This document shows positions 31,002 through 43,612 of a stretch of DNA of 64,000 nucleotides, one piece after another. Position 1 is the stretch's first letter; the number at the start of each line of letters is the position of its first letter. The stretch is from Rhodopseudomonas sp. (lineage in GTDB: Bacteria > Pseudomonadota > Alphaproteobacteria > Rhizobiales > Xanthobacteraceae). The notes under the pieces are model-generated. The model searched no databases. It was not told the origin of the DNA and saw only the letters and a program-made list of their open reading frames with translations. The translations under genes were made by a program, and so were the position numbers. Where the stretch lies: assembly GCF_013377015.1 (NCBI RefSeq), contig NZ_JACABA010000002.1, forward strand, positions 248,001 through 312,000. Direction: 5' to 3'.

Positions 31002-32191
31002 TGGCTGAGGCAGCACTTCGCAACTTCACCATCAATTTCGGCCCGCAGCATCCGGCTGCGCACGGCGTGCTGCGGCTGGTGTTGGAGCTTGACGGCGAAG
31101 TGGTTGAGCGGGTCGATCCGCATATCGGGCTGTTGCATCGCGGCACCGAAAAGCTGATCGAGCACAAGACCTATCTGCAGGCGATTCCCTATTTCGACCG
31201 GCTCGACTACGTCGCGCCGATGAATCAGGAACACGCGTTTTGCCTCGCCGCCGAGAAGCTGCTCGGGCTCGAGGTGCCGCGTCGCGCCCAACTGATCCGC
31301 GTGCTGTATTGCGAGATCGGCCGCATCCTGTCGCATCTGCTCAACGTCACCACCCAGGCGATGGACGTCGGCGCCTTGACCCCGCCCCTGTGGGGATTCG
31401 AGGAACGCGAAAAGCTGATGGTGTTTTACGAGCGCGCCTCCGGCAGCCGGATGCACGCGGCGTATTTCCGGATTGGCGGCGTGCACCAGGATTTGCCGCC
31501 GCAGCTGATCAATGACATCGAGGCTTGGTGCGATCCGTTCATCCAGGTGGTTGACGACCTCGAAACCTTGCTGACCGAAAATCGGATCTTCAAACAGCGC
31601 AACGTCGATATCGGCGTGGTGACGTTGGCGCAGGCTTGGGAGTGGGGCTTTTCCGGCGTCATGGTGCGCGGCTCCGGCGCCGCCTGGGATCTTCGCAAGG
31701 CGCAGCCCTATGAATGCTACGCTGAGATGGATTTCGACGTGCCGATCGGCAAGAACGGCGACTGCTACGACCGCTATTGCCTGCGCGTCGAGGAAATGCG
31801 GCAGTCGATTCGGATCATGAAGCAGTGCATCGCCAAGCTGCGCGCCCCCGACGGGCAGGGCCGGGTCGCCACCGACGATCACAAGATCTTCCCGCCGCGC
31901 CGCGGCGAGATGAAGCGCTCGATGGAGGCGCTGATCCATCACTTCAAGCTCTATACCGAAGGCTTCAAGGTCCCCGCTGGCGAGGTCTATGTCGCGGTCG
32001 AGGCGCCGAAGGGCGAGTTCGGTGTCTATCTGGTCTCTGACGGCAGCAACAAACCCTACAAGTGCAAGATTCGCGCGCCGGGCTTCGCGCATTTGCAGGC
32101 GATGGATTTCATCTGCCGCGGCCATCTGCTGGCCGACGTCTCGGCGATTCTCGGTTCCCTGGACATCGTGTTCGGCGAGGTCGATCGTTGA
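31001..32191 (+). CDS. nuoD: NADH-quinone oxidoreductase subunit D
   Basis: The 49-kDa homologue that, with NuoB, forms the quinone-binding pocket. The 396-residue protein has the conserved [22 protein letters not shown] at its start, the [13 protein letters not shown] loop, and the C-terminal [20 protein letters not shown]. The mitochondrial counterpart is methylated on an arginine near this region by NDUFAF7, which is of interest because a methyltransferase gene follows immediately. Confidence 0.97.
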   Translation: MAEAALRNFTINFGPQHPAAHGVLRLVLELDGEVVERVDPHIGLLHRGTEKLIEHKTYLQAIPYFDRLDYVAPMNQEHAFCLAAEKLLGLEVPRRAQLIRVLYCEIGRILSHLLNVTTQAMDVGALTPPLWGFEEREKLMVFYERASGSRMHAAYFRIGGVHQDLPPQLINDIEAWCDPFIQVVDDLETLLTENRIFKQRNVDIGVVTLAQAWEWGFSGVMVRGSGAAWDLRKAQPYECYAEMDFDVPIGKNGDCYDRYCLRVEEMRQSIRIMKQCIAKLRAPDGQGRVATDDHKIFPPRRGEMKRSMEALIHHFKLYTEGFKVPAGEVYVAVEAPKGEFGVYLVSDGSNKPYKCKIRAPGFAHLQAMDFICRGHLLADVSAILGSLDIVFGEVDR

Positions 32192-33156
32192 TCGCGCAGC
32201 CGCCCATCGTGTTTGACCGCAGCACCGGCGTTCTCCAAGGCGCTAACGCCTGGGAGCGGCTGGCTGCCGTCGCGTTGACCGCGGGCGCCCGGATCTCCTC
32301 GAAGTTCTCGTATCGCGGCTACAACATCAGCGCCAATATCTTGCGCAAGGCACTGCCGAAACGCGACATCGCGGTCAAGCTCAATCCGGACGCGATCTTC
32401 GCGTTTCCCTATGGTGACGGCTACTGGAGCAAGCTGCTCGAGCGATCCTATACTTACGAGATCGAACTCGATCTGCTGTTCCAGGATTCCGCCGACGTCG
32501 ACTACACCTTGATCGATTGCGGCGCGAATTACGGCTATTGGTCAGTGCTGGTGTCGAGCGCGCCGTTCGGGTCGCACAACGTCGTCGCGATCGAGCCGTC
32601 GACCGCCAACTTCGCCAAGCTGTCGAACAACGCGTCGCTTAACGGCAACCGCTTCGTCATTCTGAAGTGCGCGGTCGGCGCCGCGCCCGGCACCGCGAAG
32701 CTGTCCGGCACCAAGCACGAGGCGCTGAGCATCGCGGGCAAGCCCAGCGCCGGCGGCGAGGACGTCCCGGTGATCACCCTCGATGGGCTGCTCGACGACG
32801 GCAAAATTCCTGCCGGCGGCAAATATTTGGTCAAGCTCGACGTCGAGGGCGTCGAGATCGAGGCGATCAAGGGCGGGGCCCGGCTGCTGCAGGGCGACAC
32901 CGCGATCCTGTGCGAGGAGCACGGCAACGATCCCTCGCATGCAGTATCGCGGTTCATTCTTGAACAAACGCCGCTGAAACTGATCGTATACGATCCGCAC
33001 AGCAGCCGTTACGAGACCGTGGTCGACCTTTCGATCCTGGACCGAATCAAAGTCGCGTCGAATGTCGGCTACAACGTGGTCGGAACCGCGAGCGCATTCT
33101 GGCAGAACCGGATCGAGAACCTGAATGCGAGCGCGCCGAAGAAGCGCGTTCATTGA
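32188..33156 (+). CDS. FkbM-family SAM-dependent methyltransferase inside the nuo operon
   Basis: A 322-residue protein between nuoD and nuoE that is not a complex I subunit. The SAM-binding motif I is [15 protein letters not shown], followed by VVAIEPS (acidic end of the second strand), and the FkbM hallmark [17 protein letters not shown]. FkbM enzymes usually O-methylate small molecules or glycans; the target here is unknown. The likely start is TTG at 32188, overlapping the nuoD stop (TTGA) and implying coupling; GTG at 32209 is an alternative. It is followed by nuoE after 22 bases. GC content resembles the neighbours. Confidence 0.85.
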   Translation: MIAQPPIVFDRSTGVLQGANAWERLAAVALTAGARISSKFSYRGYNISANILRKALPKRDIAVKLNPDAIFAFPYGDGYWSKLLERSYTYEIELDLLFQDSADVDYTLIDCGANYGYWSVLVSSAPFGSHNVVAIEPSTANFAKLSNNASLNGNRFVILKCAVGAAPGTAKLSGTKHEALSIAGKPSAGGEDVPVITLDGLLDDGKIPAGGKYLVKLDVEGVEIEAIKGGARLLQGDTAILCEEHGNDPSHAVSRFILEQTPLKLIVYDPHSSRYETVVDLSILDRIKVASNVGYNVVGTASAFWQNRIENLNASAPKKRVH

Positions 33157-33178
33157 AAGACTGAGAGATACAGAGACA

Positions 33179-33829
33179 ATGTCCGTCCGACGTTTGGCCC
33201 CGAAAGAGCTGCAGCCTGCGAGTTTCGCCTTCACCGAGGAGAATCTCGCTTGGGCCAGGCGCGAAATCGCGAAATATCCGGAGGGCCGCCAGGCCTCGGC
33301 GGTGATCGCGATCATGTGGCGAGCGCAGGAGCAATGCGGCGGATGGGTCCCTGAGCCGGCGATCCGCGTCATCGCTGAGCTGTTGCAGATGGCGCACATC
33401 CGGGTTCTGGAAGTCGCAACCTTCTACACGATGTTTCAGCTGCAGCCGGTCGGCAAGAAGGCGCACGTTCAGGTCTGTGGCACCACGCCGTGCAGGCTGC
33501 GCGGCGCCGGCGATCTGATCGAGGTCTGCAAGCACAGGATTCATCACGAGCCGTTCCAGTTGTCGGCGGACCAGAACTTCAGCTGGGAGGAAGTCGAGTG
33601 TCTCGGCTCCTGCGTCAACGCGCCGATGGTGATGATCTGGAAAGACACCTACGAGGACCTGACCACCGACAGTTTCGGCAAGTTGCTGGATGGCTTTGCG
33701 ACCGGAAATCCACCGCCTCCGGGACCGCAGAATGGCCGGCAGTTTTCCGCGCCGCTCGGCGGGCCGACCACGCTGAAGGATATTGACGACGTCAGCGCTG
33801 GGCCGGCCACGGCGAAGGGCAATATGTGA
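33179..33829 (+). CDS. nuoE: NADH-quinone oxidoreductase subunit E
   Basis: The 24-kDa-type subunit with the N1a [2Fe-2S] cluster. Ligands lie in [13 protein letters not shown] and [11 protein letters not shown] (C-x4-C and C-x3-C). Length is 216 residues, with a Pro/Gly-rich C-terminal tail after residue 175 that is longer than in E. coli. ATG at 33179. The stop overlaps the next small gene (TGATG). Confidence 0.96.
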   Translation: MSVRRLAPKELQPASFAFTEENLAWARREIAKYPEGRQASAVIAIMWRAQEQCGGWVPEPAIRVIAELLQMAHIRVLEVATFYTMFQLQPVGKKAHVQVCGTTPCRLRGAGDLIEVCKHRIHHEPFQLSADQNFSWEEVECLGSCVNAPMVMIWKDTYEDLTTDSFGKLLDGFATGNPPPPGPQNGRQFSAPLGGPTTLKDIDDVSAGPATAKGNM

Positions 33830-34038
33830 TGGTTCGCACGGCCGGTTCGAACGTCTCAAAGGGTATCGGATTAATGCGTAATCTGCGCTACATCCTGCTG
33901 CACGCGGTGACCGCGAGCGTGTTCATTTTCCTGCTGCAGCGCTACGCGCTCAGTGCGACACTTGAATCGAGCCTGTTGTGGGCGCTGACCTTCGGCGGAT
34001 GTGCCGCCGGGCTCGCCTACATGCAATCCAATCGTTGA
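33829..34038 (+). CDS. 69-residue membrane protein between nuoE and nuoF
   Basis: A short basic protein with two hydrophobic segments (about residues 20-38, YILLHAVTASVFIFLLQRY, and 46-64, SSLLWALTFGGCAAGLAYM). The ATG at 33829 overlaps the nuoE stop, and nuoF begins 18 bases after its stop, so it is embedded and probably coupled within the operon. I do not recognise a family. Possible roles include an assembly or accessory factor of complex I, but that is inferred from position only. Confidence 0.7.
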   Translation: MVRTAGSNVSKGIGLMRNLRYILLHAVTASVFIFLLQRYALSATLESSLLWALTFGGCAAGLAYMQSNR

Positions 34039-34056
34039 TCGGGGACGCTGCCAGCC

Positions 34057-35382
<1,326 letters not shown>

Positions 35383-35387
35383 CGGCA

Positions 35388-37463
35388 ATGATCAAGCTTA
35401 TCGTCGACGGCCATGAAATCGAGGTCCCGCCGGACTACACGCTGTTGCAGGCGTGCGAGGCCGCCGGCGCGGAGATTCCGCGCTTCTGTTATCACGAGCG
35501 GCTGTCGATCGCCGGTAACTGCCGGATGTGCCTGGTCGAGGTGAAGGGCACGCCGAAGCCGGTGGCGAGCTGCGCCTGGGGCGTGCGCGACTGCCGTCCC
35601 GGTCCGAAGGGCGAACTGCCGGAGATCTCCACCAAGTCGCCGATGGTGAAGAAGGCGCGCGAAGGCGTGATGGAATTCCTGCTGATCAACCATCCGCTGG
35701 ATTGCCCGATCTGCGATCAGGGCGGTGAGTGCGACCTGCAGGACCAGGCGATGGGCTACGGCGTCGATTCCAGCCGCTTCGCCGAGAACAAGCGCGCGGT
35801 CGAGGACAAGTATCTCGGCGTGCTGGTCAAGACCTCGATGAACCGCTGCATCCAGTGCACCCGCTGCGTGCGCTTCGCCTCGGAAGTCTGCGGCGTGGCT
35901 GAAATGGGCGCCACTGGTCGCGGCGAGGACATGGAGATCACCACCTATCTGGAAAGCGCGCTGACCTCGGAGCTGCAGGGCAATCTGGTCGATATCTGCC
36001 CGGTCGGCGCCCTGACCTCGAAGCCTTACGCCTTCGCGGCGCGGCCCTGGGAGCTCGGCAAAACCCAGTCGATCGACGTGATGGACGGTGTCGGCTCGGC
36101 GATCCGGATCGACACCCGCGGCCGCGAGGTGATGCGCATTCTCCCGCGCGTCAACGAGGCGGTGAACGAGGAATGGATCTCCGATAAGACCCGCCATGTG
36201 GTCGACGGCCTGCGCACCCAGCGGCTCGACCGGCCCTATGTCCGAGACAAAGGCAAGCTGCGCGCGGCAACGTGGGCTGAGGCGTTCGGCGCCATCGCCG
36301 CGAAGCTCGGCCGGATCGACGGCAAGCGGATCGGCGCGATCGCCGGCGATCTGGCCGCGGTCGAGGAAATGTTCGCGCTGAAGCAATTGCTGGCCGCGCT
36401 CGGCTCAGTCAATGTGGCGACGCAGAACGTCGGCGCGTTCGATCCGAAGGCCGGCCGCGCTTCCTACATTTTCAATCCAACCATCGCCGGCATCGAGCAG
36501 GCCGACGCGTTGTTGATCGTGGGCTGCAATCCGCGCAAGGAAGCCGCGGTGTTGAACGCCCGGATCCGCAAGCGCTGGCGTACCGGCGGGCTAAAGATCG
36601 GCGTGATCGGCGAGAAAGCCGACCTGACCTATCATTACGACTACCTCGGCGCCGGCCTGGACTCCCTGAACGATCTCGCCGCCGGCAAGAATGCTTTCGC
36701 CGATGTGCTGAAGAACGCCAAGAACCCGATCGTGCTGGTTGGTGCGTCGGCGACGGCGCGGCACGATGCCGGGGCGGTGCTCGCGCTGGCGGCCAAGCTG
36801 GCGGTCGATGTCGGAGCGCTGAAAGACGGTTGGATCGGGTTTGGCGTGCTGCATGGCGCGGCCTCCAGCGTCGGCGCGCTCGATGTCGGTTTCGCGCCGG
36901 ACGACAAGGGCCTCAGTGCCGCGCAGATGACCACCTTCGGCACACTCGACGTGCTGTTCTCGCTCGGCGCCGACGAGATCAAGGTGCCGGACGAAACCTT
37001 CGTGATATACATAGGTACCCATGGTGACCGCGGCGCGCATCGCGCCGACGTGATCCTGCCGGGCGCCGCCTACACCGAAAAATCCGGGATCTACGTCAAC
37101 ACCGAGGGCCGGGTACAGTTCGCCAACCGCGCGGCGTTCCCGCCCGGCGAGGCGCGTGAGGACTGGGCGATCGTCCGCGCGCTGTCGGAAACGCTCGGCA
37201 AGAAGTTGCCCTACGATTCGCTCAGCGCGCTGCGTAAAGCGCTGTTCGGCGCGGTGCCGCATCTGATGCGGGTCGACCAGATCGAGGCCGGTGACGCCGG
37301 CGCAATTCGCGCGCTGGCGACGCGCGGCGGTAGCGTCGAGAAGACGGCGTTCAAGCCCGCGATCGACGATTACTACATGACCAACCCGATCGCGCGGGCC
37401 TCGGCGGTGATGGCGGAATGTTCGCGCCTGGCTTCCGGGCAGATGCTGACGGCGGCGGAGTGA
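35388..37463 (+). CDS. nuoG: NADH-quinone oxidoreductase subunit G
   Basis: The 75-kDa subunit carrying N1b, N4 and N5 clusters. An N-terminal [2Fe-2S] ferredoxin domain (CYHERLSIAGNCRMCLVEV), a His-Cys3 N5 motif (HPLDCPICDQGGECDLQDQ) and a C4 motif (RCIQCTRCVRFASEVCG) are visible. The C-terminal part is a molybdopterin-oxidoreductase-like domain without cofactor. At 691 residues it matches the short mitochondrial-type form rather than the longer E. coli version. Confidence 0.98.
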   Translation: MIKLIVDGHEIEVPPDYTLLQACEAAGAEIPRFCYHERLSIAGNCRMCLVEVKGTPKPVASCAWGVRDCRPGPKGELPEISTKSPMVKKAREGVMEFLLINHPLDCPICDQGGECDLQDQAMGYGVDSSRFAENKRAVEDKYLGVLVKTSMNRCIQCTRCVRFASEVCGVAEMGATGRGEDMEITTYLESALTSELQGNLVDICPVGALTSKPYAFAARPWELGKTQSIDVMDGVGSAIRIDTRGREVMRILPRVNEAVNEEWISDKTRHVVDGLRTQRLDRPYVRDKGKLRAATWAEAFGAIAAKLGRIDGKRIGAIAGDLAAVEEMFALKQLLAALGSVNVATQNVGAFDPKAGRASYIFNPTIAGIEQADALLIVGCNPRKEAAVLNARIRKRWRTGGLKIGVIGEKADLTYHYDYLGAGLDSLNDLAAGKNAFADVLKNAKNPIVLVGASATARHDAGAVLALAAKLAVDVGALKDGWIGFGVLHGAASSVGALDVGFAPDDKGLSAAQMTTFGTLDVLFSLGADEIKVPDETFVIYIGTHGDRGAHRADVILPGAAYTEKSGIYVNTEGRVQFANRAAFPPGEAREDWAIVRALSETLGKKLPYDSLSALRKALFGAVPHLMRVDQIEAGDAGAIRALATRGGSVEKTAFKPAIDDYYMTNPIARASAVMAECSRLASGQMLTAAE

Positions 37464-37472
37464 GCAGGATCG

Positions 37473-38498
37473 ATGGCTGAATTCTGGACAACCAATCTCT
37501 GGCCGCTGATCATCGTGCTGGCGCAGAGCCTGTTGCTGATCGTCGTGCTGCTGATCACGATCGCCTACATCCTGCTGGCCGACCGCAAGATCTGGGCCGC
37601 GGTGCAGATCCGGCGCGGACCGAACGTGGTCGGCCCCTGGGGCCTGCTGCAATCCTTCGCCGACCTGCTGAAATTCGTCTTCAAGGAGCCGACCGTTCCC
37701 TCCGGCGCCAACAAGGGCGTGTTCCTGCTAGCGCCGCTGGTGACCTGCGTGCTGGCGCTGTCGGCCTGGGCGGTGATCCCGGTCGCTTCCGGTTGGGTGA
37801 TCGCCGACATCAACGTCGGCGTGCTCTACATCCTGGCGGTGTCGTCGTTGTCAGTATACGGCATCATCATGGCCGGCTGGTCATCGAATTCGAAATATCC
37901 GTTCCTCGCCGCGTTGCGCTCGGCGGCGCAGATGGTGTCCTACGAGGTCTCGATCGGTTTTGTGATCATCTGCGTGTTGCTCTGCGTCGGCTCGCTGAAT
38001 CTCACCGCGGTCGTGGAAGCGCAGAACACCAAATATGGTCTGCTCGGCTGGTACTGGCTGCCGCTGTTTCCGGTGTTCGTGGTGTTCTATATCTCCGCAC
38101 TGGCGGAGACCAATCGTCCGCCGTTCGACCTGGTGGAAGCCGAGTCCGAACTGGTTGCGGGCTTCATGGTCGAATATTCTTCGACGCCGTATCTGCTGTT
38201 CATGCTCGGCGAATATGTCGCCATCACCACGATGTGTGCGATGGGCGCGATCCTGTTCCTCGGCGGCTGGCTGCCGCCGATTCCCTATGCGCCGTTCACC
38301 TGGGTGCCGGGGATTATTTGGTTCGCGCTGAAGTTATTTTTCATGTTCTTCATGTTTGCAATGGCGAAGGCCATCGTGCCGCGCTACCGCTACGATCAAT
38401 TGATGCGGCTTGGCTGGAAAGTGTTTCTGCCAATCTCGCTGGCAATGGTGGTGATCGTCGCCGGCGTGCTGCAATTCGCGGGGCTGGCACCGAAATGA
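37473..38498 (+). CDS. nuoH: NADH-quinone oxidoreductase subunit H
   Basis: ND1-type membrane subunit that forms the entrance of the quinone chamber and links it to the proton-pumping arm. The 341-residue protein has about eight membrane segments, the [16 protein letters not shown] signature and the acidic loop [20 protein letters not shown]. Confidence 0.98.
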   Translation: MAEFWTTNLWPLIIVLAQSLLLIVVLLITIAYILLADRKIWAAVQIRRGPNVVGPWGLLQSFADLLKFVFKEPTVPSGANKGVFLLAPLVTCVLALSAWAVIPVASGWVIADINVGVLYILAVSSLSVYGIIMAGWSSNSKYPFLAALRSAAQMVSYEVSIGFVIICVLLCVGSLNLTAVVEAQNTKYGLLGWYWLPLFPVFVVFYISALAETNRPPFDLVEAESELVAGFMVEYSSTPYLLFMLGEYVAITTMCAMGAILFLGGWLPPIPYAPFTWVPGIIWFALKLFFMFFMFAMAKAIVPRYRYDQLMRLGWKVFLPISLAMVVIVAGVLQFAGLAPK

Positions 38499-38505
38499 GG
38501 CCCTC

Positions 38506-38994
38506 ATGAGCGTTTACGCAACCGCCCGTTCGCTGCTGCTGACCGAGTTCGTATCGGCGTTCTTTCTCGCCATGCGCTACTTCTTCAAGCCGAAGCCGAC
38601 GCTGAATTATCCGTTCGAGAAGGGGCCGATCTCGCCCCGGTTCCGCGGCGAGCACGCATTGCGTCGCTACCCGAACGGCGAGGAACGCTGCATCGCCTGC
38701 AAGCTGTGCGAAGCGATCTGCCCGGCGCAGGCGATCACCATCGAGGCCGGACCGCGCCGCAACGACGGCACCCGCCGCACCGTGCGCTACGACATCGACA
38801 TGGTGAAGTGCATCTATTGTGGATTGTGCCAGGAGGCGTGCCCGGTCGACGCCATTGTCGAAGGGCCGAATTTCGAGTTCGCCACTGAGACCCGCGAGGA
38901 ACTCTATTACGACAAGGCGAAACTTCTCGCCAACGGCGACCGCTGGGAACGCGAGATCGCCAAGAGCATCGAACTCGATGCGCCGTACCGGTGA
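38506..38994 (+). CDS. nuoI: NADH-quinone oxidoreductase subunit I
   Basis: TYKY-type ferredoxin subunit with clusters N6a and N6b. Both motifs are visible: [14 protein letters not shown] and [15 protein letters not shown]. Length is 162 residues; the N-terminal amphipathic helix ([18 protein letters not shown]) anchors it at the membrane interface. Confidence 0.98.
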   Translation: MSVYATARSLLLTEFVSAFFLAMRYFFKPKPTLNYPFEKGPISPRFRGEHALRRYPNGEERCIACKLCEAICPAQAITIEAGPRRNDGTRRTVRYDIDMVKCIYCGLCQEACPVDAIVEGPNFEFATETREELYYDKAKLLANGDRWEREIAKSIELDAPYR

Positions 38995-39003
38995 GCTGAA
39001 GCC

Positions 39004-39642
39004 ATGACAATGCCCGCGCTGTTCTTCTATCTCTACGCCGGCACCGCCATCGCATCCGCGGTGATGGTGATTGTGGCGCGCAATCCGGTGCACTCGGTGC
39101 TGTTCCTGATCCTGGTGTTCGTCAACGCCGCCGGCCTGTTCGTGCTGATGGGCGCCGAATTCCTGGCGATGATTCTGATCGTGGTCTATGTCGGCGCTGT
39201 CGCGGTGCTGTTCCTGTTCGTGATCATGATGCTGGATGTCGACTTCAGCCGGTTGCGCGAGGGCTTTCTGGAATATTTGCCGTTCGGTCTGTTGATCGGC
39301 GTGATCTTCCTCGCCGAATTGCTGCTGTTGGCGGGCGGCTGGGTGATCAGTCCGACCATCACCAAGGCGATCACCGCGCCGATCCCGGCGAATGTCAGCA
39401 ACACCGAGGCGCTCGGGCTGGTGCTGTACACGCGCTACATTCACTACTTCCAGGTCTCCGGCATGATCCTGCTGGTGGCGATGATCGGCGCCATCGTGCT
39501 GACGCTGCGGCACAAGAAGAAGGTCAAGCGGCAGGACATCAGCGCGCAGAACGCGCGCACCAAGGCGGCGGCGATGGATGTGCGCAAAGTGGCGTCGGGG
39601 CAGGGGCTCCAGGACGCCGACGCGGCGGAGTGGGTGCAATGA
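39004..39642 (+). CDS. nuoJ: NADH-quinone oxidoreductase subunit J
   Basis: ND6-type membrane subunit. The 212-residue protein has five hydrophobic segments and the key transmembrane helix [20 protein letters not shown], which includes the pi-bulge region. A basic C-terminal tail ([17 protein letters not shown]) extends beyond the last helix. The stop overlaps nuoK (ATGA). Confidence 0.97.
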   Translation: MTMPALFFYLYAGTAIASAVMVIVARNPVHSVLFLILVFVNAAGLFVLMGAEFLAMILIVVYVGAVAVLFLFVIMMLDVDFSRLREGFLEYLPFGLLIGVIFLAELLLLAGGWVISPTITKAITAPIPANVSNTEALGLVLYTRYIHYFQVSGMILLVAMIGAIVLTLRHKKKVKRQDISAQNARTKAAAMDVRKVASGQGLQDADAAEWVQ

Positions 39643-39956
39643 CGGGAACGGGAATCGGTTTGGGTCATTTTCTGTCGGTCGCGGCGATCCTGTTCACGCT
39701 GGGTACGCTCGGCATCTTTCTGAACCGCAAGAACGTGATCATCATCCTGATGTCGATCGAGCTGATGCTGCTCGCGGTGAACATCAACCTGGTGGCGTTC
39801 TCGACCTACCTGAACGACATCGTCGGCCAGGTGTTCGCGCTGCTGGTTCTGACGGTGGCCGCGGCGGAAGCGGCGATCGGATTAGCGGTGCTGGTGGTCT
39901 ATTTCCGCAATCGCGGGTCGATCGCGGTTGAAGACATCAACTTGATGAAGGGCTAG
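39639..39956 (+). CDS. nuoK: NADH-quinone oxidoreductase subunit K
   Basis: ND4L-type membrane subunit. From the ATG at 39639 it has 105 residues and three membrane helices, with buried glutamates in [14 protein letters not shown] and [14 protein letters not shown] that take part in proton translocation. Translationally coupled to nuoJ. Confidence 0.97.
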   Translation: MTGTGIGLGHFLSVAAILFTLGTLGIFLNRKNVIIILMSIELMLLAVNINLVAFSTYLNDIVGQVFALLVLTVAAAEAAIGLAVLVVYFRNRGSIAVEDINLMKG

Positions 39957-39961
39957 GGCAT

Positions 39962-39998
39962 GATCCGGAACCACGAACTGCGGTTTTCCGGCCGGATC
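39962..39998. repeat. REP-like hairpin between nuoK and nuoL
   Basis: gatccgg (39962-39968) pairs with ccggatc (39992-39998), with a second inner pairing aacc/ggtt. A GCATGATCCGGAA-type start is common in dispersed bradyrhizobial extragenic repeats. It fills most of the only sizeable gap (65 bases) in the distal nuo operon and might stabilise or attenuate the mRNA. Confidence 0.45.
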
Positions 39999-40021
39999 GG
40001 GCCCGCGCAAAAGGCGCTCGC

Positions 40022-42079
40022 ATGATCCAGGCCATCGTTTTCCTGCCATTGGTCGGTGCGCTGATCGCCGCCGTGATCGCGCTGTTCGGCGCGCATGCGC
40101 GCCATCCCAGCGGCGATACTGTCGAACATGGCGACGACCATGGCCACGGCCATGCCGCGCATCACGATGCCGCGGCGCACGACGATCACGGCCATGATCA
40201 CCCGGTGGAACCGGCGGCGGCGGGATCGCGCGCGGCCGAGATCGTCACCACCGCACTGCTGCTGATCTCCGCCGGTTTGTCCTGGCTGGCGCTGGTCGAT
40301 GTCGGGTTCCTGCATCACGACGCGCGGATCGCGCTGTTTCCCTGGATCAATTCCGGCGACCTGCAGGTCGCCTGGGCGCTGCGGGTCGATACGTTGACCG
40401 CTGTGATGCTGGTGGTGGTCACTTCGGTGTCGTCGCTGGTTCACCTGTATTCGATCGGCTACATGAACGAGGACCCGAACCGGCCGCGGTTCTTCGGCTA
40501 TCTGTCGCTGTTCACCTTCGCGATGCTGATGCTGGTAACCGCCGACAACCTAGTACAGCTGTTCTTCGGCTGGGAAGGCGTCGGCCTCGCCAGCTATCTG
40601 TTGATCGGGTTCTGGTACCAGAAGCCCTCGGCCAATGCCGCGGCGATCAAGGCCTTCGTGGTCAACCGGGTCGGCGATTTCGGCTTCGCTCTCGGCATTT
40701 TCGCGATCTTCATGCTGGTCGGCTCGACCGATTTCGAGACGATCTTCGCCGCCGCCCCTGGCCTTACCGGCAAGACGATCAATTTCTTCGGCTGGCACGC
40801 CGATGCCCTGACCCTGACATGCCTGCTGCTGTTCATGGGCGCGATGGGCAAGTCGGCGCAGTTCCTGCTACACACCTGGCTGCCGGACGCGATGGAAGGG
40901 CCGACCCCGGTGTCGGCGCTGATCCACGCCGCCACCATGGTCACCGCCGGCGTTTTCATGGTGGCGCGGTTGTCGCCGCTGTTCGAGCTGGCCCCAGACG
41001 CACAAGCTGTGGTGATGTTCTTCGGCGCCACCACCGCGTTCTTCGCCGCCACCGTCGGCCTGGTGCAGAACGACATCAAGCGCATCGTGGCGTATTCGAC
41101 CTGCTCGCAGCTCGGTTACATGTTCGTGGCGATGGGGGCGGGCGCCTATTCGGTCGGCATGTTCCATCTGTTCACCCACGCTTTCTTCAAGGCGCTGTTG
41201 TTTTTGGGTTCCGGCTCGGTGATCCACGCGATGCATCACGAGCAGGACATCCGCCATATGGGCGGACTGAAGGACCGGATCCCGTTCACCTATATCGTGA
41301 TGGTGATCGGCACCCTGGCGCTGACCGGCTTTCCGCTCACCGCGGGCTATTTCTCCAAGGACGCGATCATCGAGGCGGCGTTCGCCTCTCACAATCCGAT
41401 GGCGTTCTACGGCTTCACCATGACGGTGATCGCCGCCGGGCTGACCTCGTTCTATTCTTGGCGGCTGATCTTCAAGACCTTCCACGGCGAGCCGCACGAT
41501 CAGGAACATCACGAGGCCGCGCATGAAAGCCCGTTGACGATGCTGATCCCGCTGTTCCTTCTCGCGGTCGGCGCGCTGGCGGCCGGGTTCCCGTTCAAGG
41601 AATTGTTCGCCGGCCATGGCGTGGAGGAATTCTTCCGCGACTCGCTGAAGATGAACCCGCATATCATCGAGGAGATGCACCACATCCCGGAGAGCGTCGG
41701 GTTCCTGCCGACGGTGATGATGGCGGTGGGCTTCGTGGTGTCGTGGCTGTTCTATATCCGCCGGCCGTATCTGCCGGTCGAGCTCGCGAACCAGCATCAG
41801 CTTCTGTACAAGTTCCTGCTCAACAAGTGGTATTTCGATGAGCTGTATGACCTGATCTTCGTCCGGCCGGCAAAGTGGCTTGGCCGCTTCCTGTGGAAGA
41901 AGGGAGACGGCTTCATCATCGACGGGTTTGGTCCGGATGGCATTTCGGCTCGCGTGCTCGACGTCACCCGTGGGGTGGTCAAGCTTCAGACCGGCTATCT
42001 CTACCACTACGCCTTCGCGATGCTGATCGGCGTCGCCGGTCTGATTACCTGGTTCATGCTCGGCGTGGGAGGCCAGTGA
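40022..42079 (+). CDS. nuoL: NADH-quinone oxidoreductase subunit L
   Basis: ND5-type antiporter-like proton-pumping subunit, 685 residues. Conserved elements include [19 protein letters not shown], the lysine region [38 protein letters not shown], and the long lateral helix near the C terminus. An unusual feature is a His/Asp-rich loop between the first two membrane segments (about residues 25-65) containing 12 histidines. The stop overlaps the nuoM start (TGATG). Confidence 0.98.
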   Translation: MIQAIVFLPLVGALIAAVIALFGAHARHPSGDTVEHGDDHGHGHAAHHDAAAHDDHGHDHPVEPAAAGSRAAEIVTTALLLISAGLSWLALVDVGFLHHDARIALFPWINSGDLQVAWALRVDTLTAVMLVVVTSVSSLVHLYSIGYMNEDPNRPRFFGYLSLFTFAMLMLVTADNLVQLFFGWEGVGLASYLLIGFWYQKPSANAAAIKAFVVNRVGDFGFALGIFAIFMLVGSTDFETIFAAAPGLTGKTINFFGWHADALTLTCLLLFMGAMGKSAQFLLHTWLPDAMEGPTPVSALIHAATMVTAGVFMVARLSPLFELAPDAQAVVMFFGATTAFFAATVGLVQNDIKRIVAYSTCSQLGYMFVAMGAGAYSVGMFHLFTHAFFKALLFLGSGSVIHAMHHEQDIRHMGGLKDRIPFTYIVMVIGTLALTGFPLTAGYFSKDAIIEAAFASHNPMAFYGFTMTVIAAGLTSFYSWRLIFKTFHGEPHDQEHHEAAHESPLTMLIPLFLLAVGALAAGFPFKELFAGHGVEEFFRDSLKMNPHIIEEMHHIPESVGFLPTVMMAVGFVVSWLFYIRRPYLPVELANQHQLLYKFLLNKWYFDELYDLIFVRPAKWLGRFLWKKGDGFIIDGFGPDGISARVLDVTRGVVKLQTGYLYHYAFAMLIGVAGLITWFMLGVGGQ

Positions 42080-43587
42080 TGACGACCTGGCCCGTTCTTT
42101 CCGTCGTCACCTTCCTGCCGCTGGTCGGCGCGGTGCTGATCTATCTGTCGCGCGGCGACGACGAGGCCGCGCGCGGCAATGCTCGCTGGATCGCGCTGTG
42201 GACCACGCTGATCACCTTCGCGGTATCCCTGATCCTAGTGATGCGCTTCGATGCATCGAATCCGGACTTCCAGTTCGTCGAGAAGGCGCCGTGGCTGGCC
42301 AACGCCATCACCTATCATATGGGTGTCGACGGCATTTCGCTGCCATTCGTGATCCTGACCACGGCGTTGATGCCGTTCTGCATCATCGCCAGCTGGAAAT
42401 CGATCACACTGCGGGTGCGCGAATACATGATGGCGTTCCTGTTCCTGGAAACGCTGATGATCGGTACCTTCTCGGCGCTGGATTTGGTGCTGTTCTATCT
42501 ATTCTTCGAGGGCGGCCTGATCCCGATGTTCCTGATCATCGGGGTGTGGGGCGGTCCGCGCCGGGTCTACGCCTCGTTCAAGTTTTTTCTCTACACTCTG
42601 CTCGGCTCGGTGTTGATGCTGCTGGCGATCATGGCGCTGTATCTGAACGCCGGCACCACCGACATTCCGGCCCTGATGCACGCCCATGTGCCGCACGGTC
42701 TGCAGACCTGGGCTTGGCTGGCGTTCTTCGCGTCCTTCGCGGTGAAGATGCCGATGTGGCCGGTGCATACTTGGCTGCCGGACGCGCACGTCGAAGCGCC
42801 GACCGCAGGCTCCGTGGTGCTGGCCGCGATCCTGCTGAAGATGGGCGGCTACGGCTTCCTGCGGTTCTCGCTGCCGATGTTCCCGGAAGCGTCGCTGTAT
42901 TTTGCGCCGTTCGTGTTCACGCTGTCGGTGATCGCGATCGTTTACACCTCGCTGGTGGCGCTGATGCAGGAAGACATCAAGAAGCTGATCGCCTATTCGT
43001 CGGTGGCGCATATGGGCTTCGTCACCATGGGGATCTTCGCCGGCACCACGCAGGGCGTCGCTGGCGGCGTGTTCCAGATGATCTCGCACGGCATCGTCTC
43101 CGGTGCGCTGTTCCTCTGCGTCGGCATCGTCTACGACCGCATGCATACTCGCGAGATCGCGGCCTATGGCGGCCTCGTCAACCGGATGCCGCTCTACGCC
43201 CTGGTGTTCATGGTGTTCACCATGGCCAATGTCGGACTGCCAGGCACCTCCGGCTTCGTCGGCGAGTTCCTGACGTTGATTGGCACCTTCAAGGTCTCGA
43301 TCCCGACGGCATCCGTCGCGACGCTCGGCGTGATCCTGTCGGCGGCCTACGCGCTGTGGCTGTACCGCAAGGTGATTTTCGGGGCGCTGGTGAAACCGTC
43401 GCTGGCCAGCATCAAGGACCTGACCTGGCGCGAAAGCCTGATGTTGGTGCCGCTGGTCGTTCTCACCATTCTGTTCGGGGTCTATCCGAAGCCGGTGCTC
43501 GACATGTCGGCGGCCTCGGTGCAACTCCTCGTCAACAATTACGCCGCCGCGACGTCTGCCGTGAAGGCAGCCGCGCTGCTGCAATAA
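42079..43587 (+). CDS. nuoM: NADH-quinone oxidoreductase subunit M
   Basis: ND4-type antiporter-like subunit, 502 residues from the ATG at 42079. The motifs [22 protein letters not shown]-like helix (glutamate of the proton channel) and [27 protein letters not shown] are present. A longer in-frame frame reaching into nuoL is spurious. Confidence 0.97.
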   Translation: MTTWPVLSVVTFLPLVGAVLIYLSRGDDEAARGNARWIALWTTLITFAVSLILVMRFDASNPDFQFVEKAPWLANAITYHMGVDGISLPFVILTTALMPFCIIASWKSITLRVREYMMAFLFLETLMIGTFSALDLVLFYLFFEGGLIPMFLIIGVWGGPRRVYASFKFFLYTLLGSVLMLLAIMALYLNAGTTDIPALMHAHVPHGLQTWAWLAFFASFAVKMPMWPVHTWLPDAHVEAPTAGSVVLAAILLKMGGYGFLRFSLPMFPEASLYFAPFVFTLSVIAIVYTSLVALMQEDIKKLIAYSSVAHMGFVTMGIFAGTTQGVAGGVFQMISHGIVSGALFLCVGIVYDRMHTREIAAYGGLVNRMPLYALVFMVFTMANVGLPGTSGFVGEFLTLIGTFKVSIPTASVATLGVILSAAYALWLYRKVIFGALVKPSLASIKDLTWRESLMLVPLVVLTILFGVYPKPVLDMSAASVQLLVNNYAAATSAVKAAALLQ

Positions 43588-43612
43588 ACGCGGCTGGTCA
43601 GGACAAGACGCC

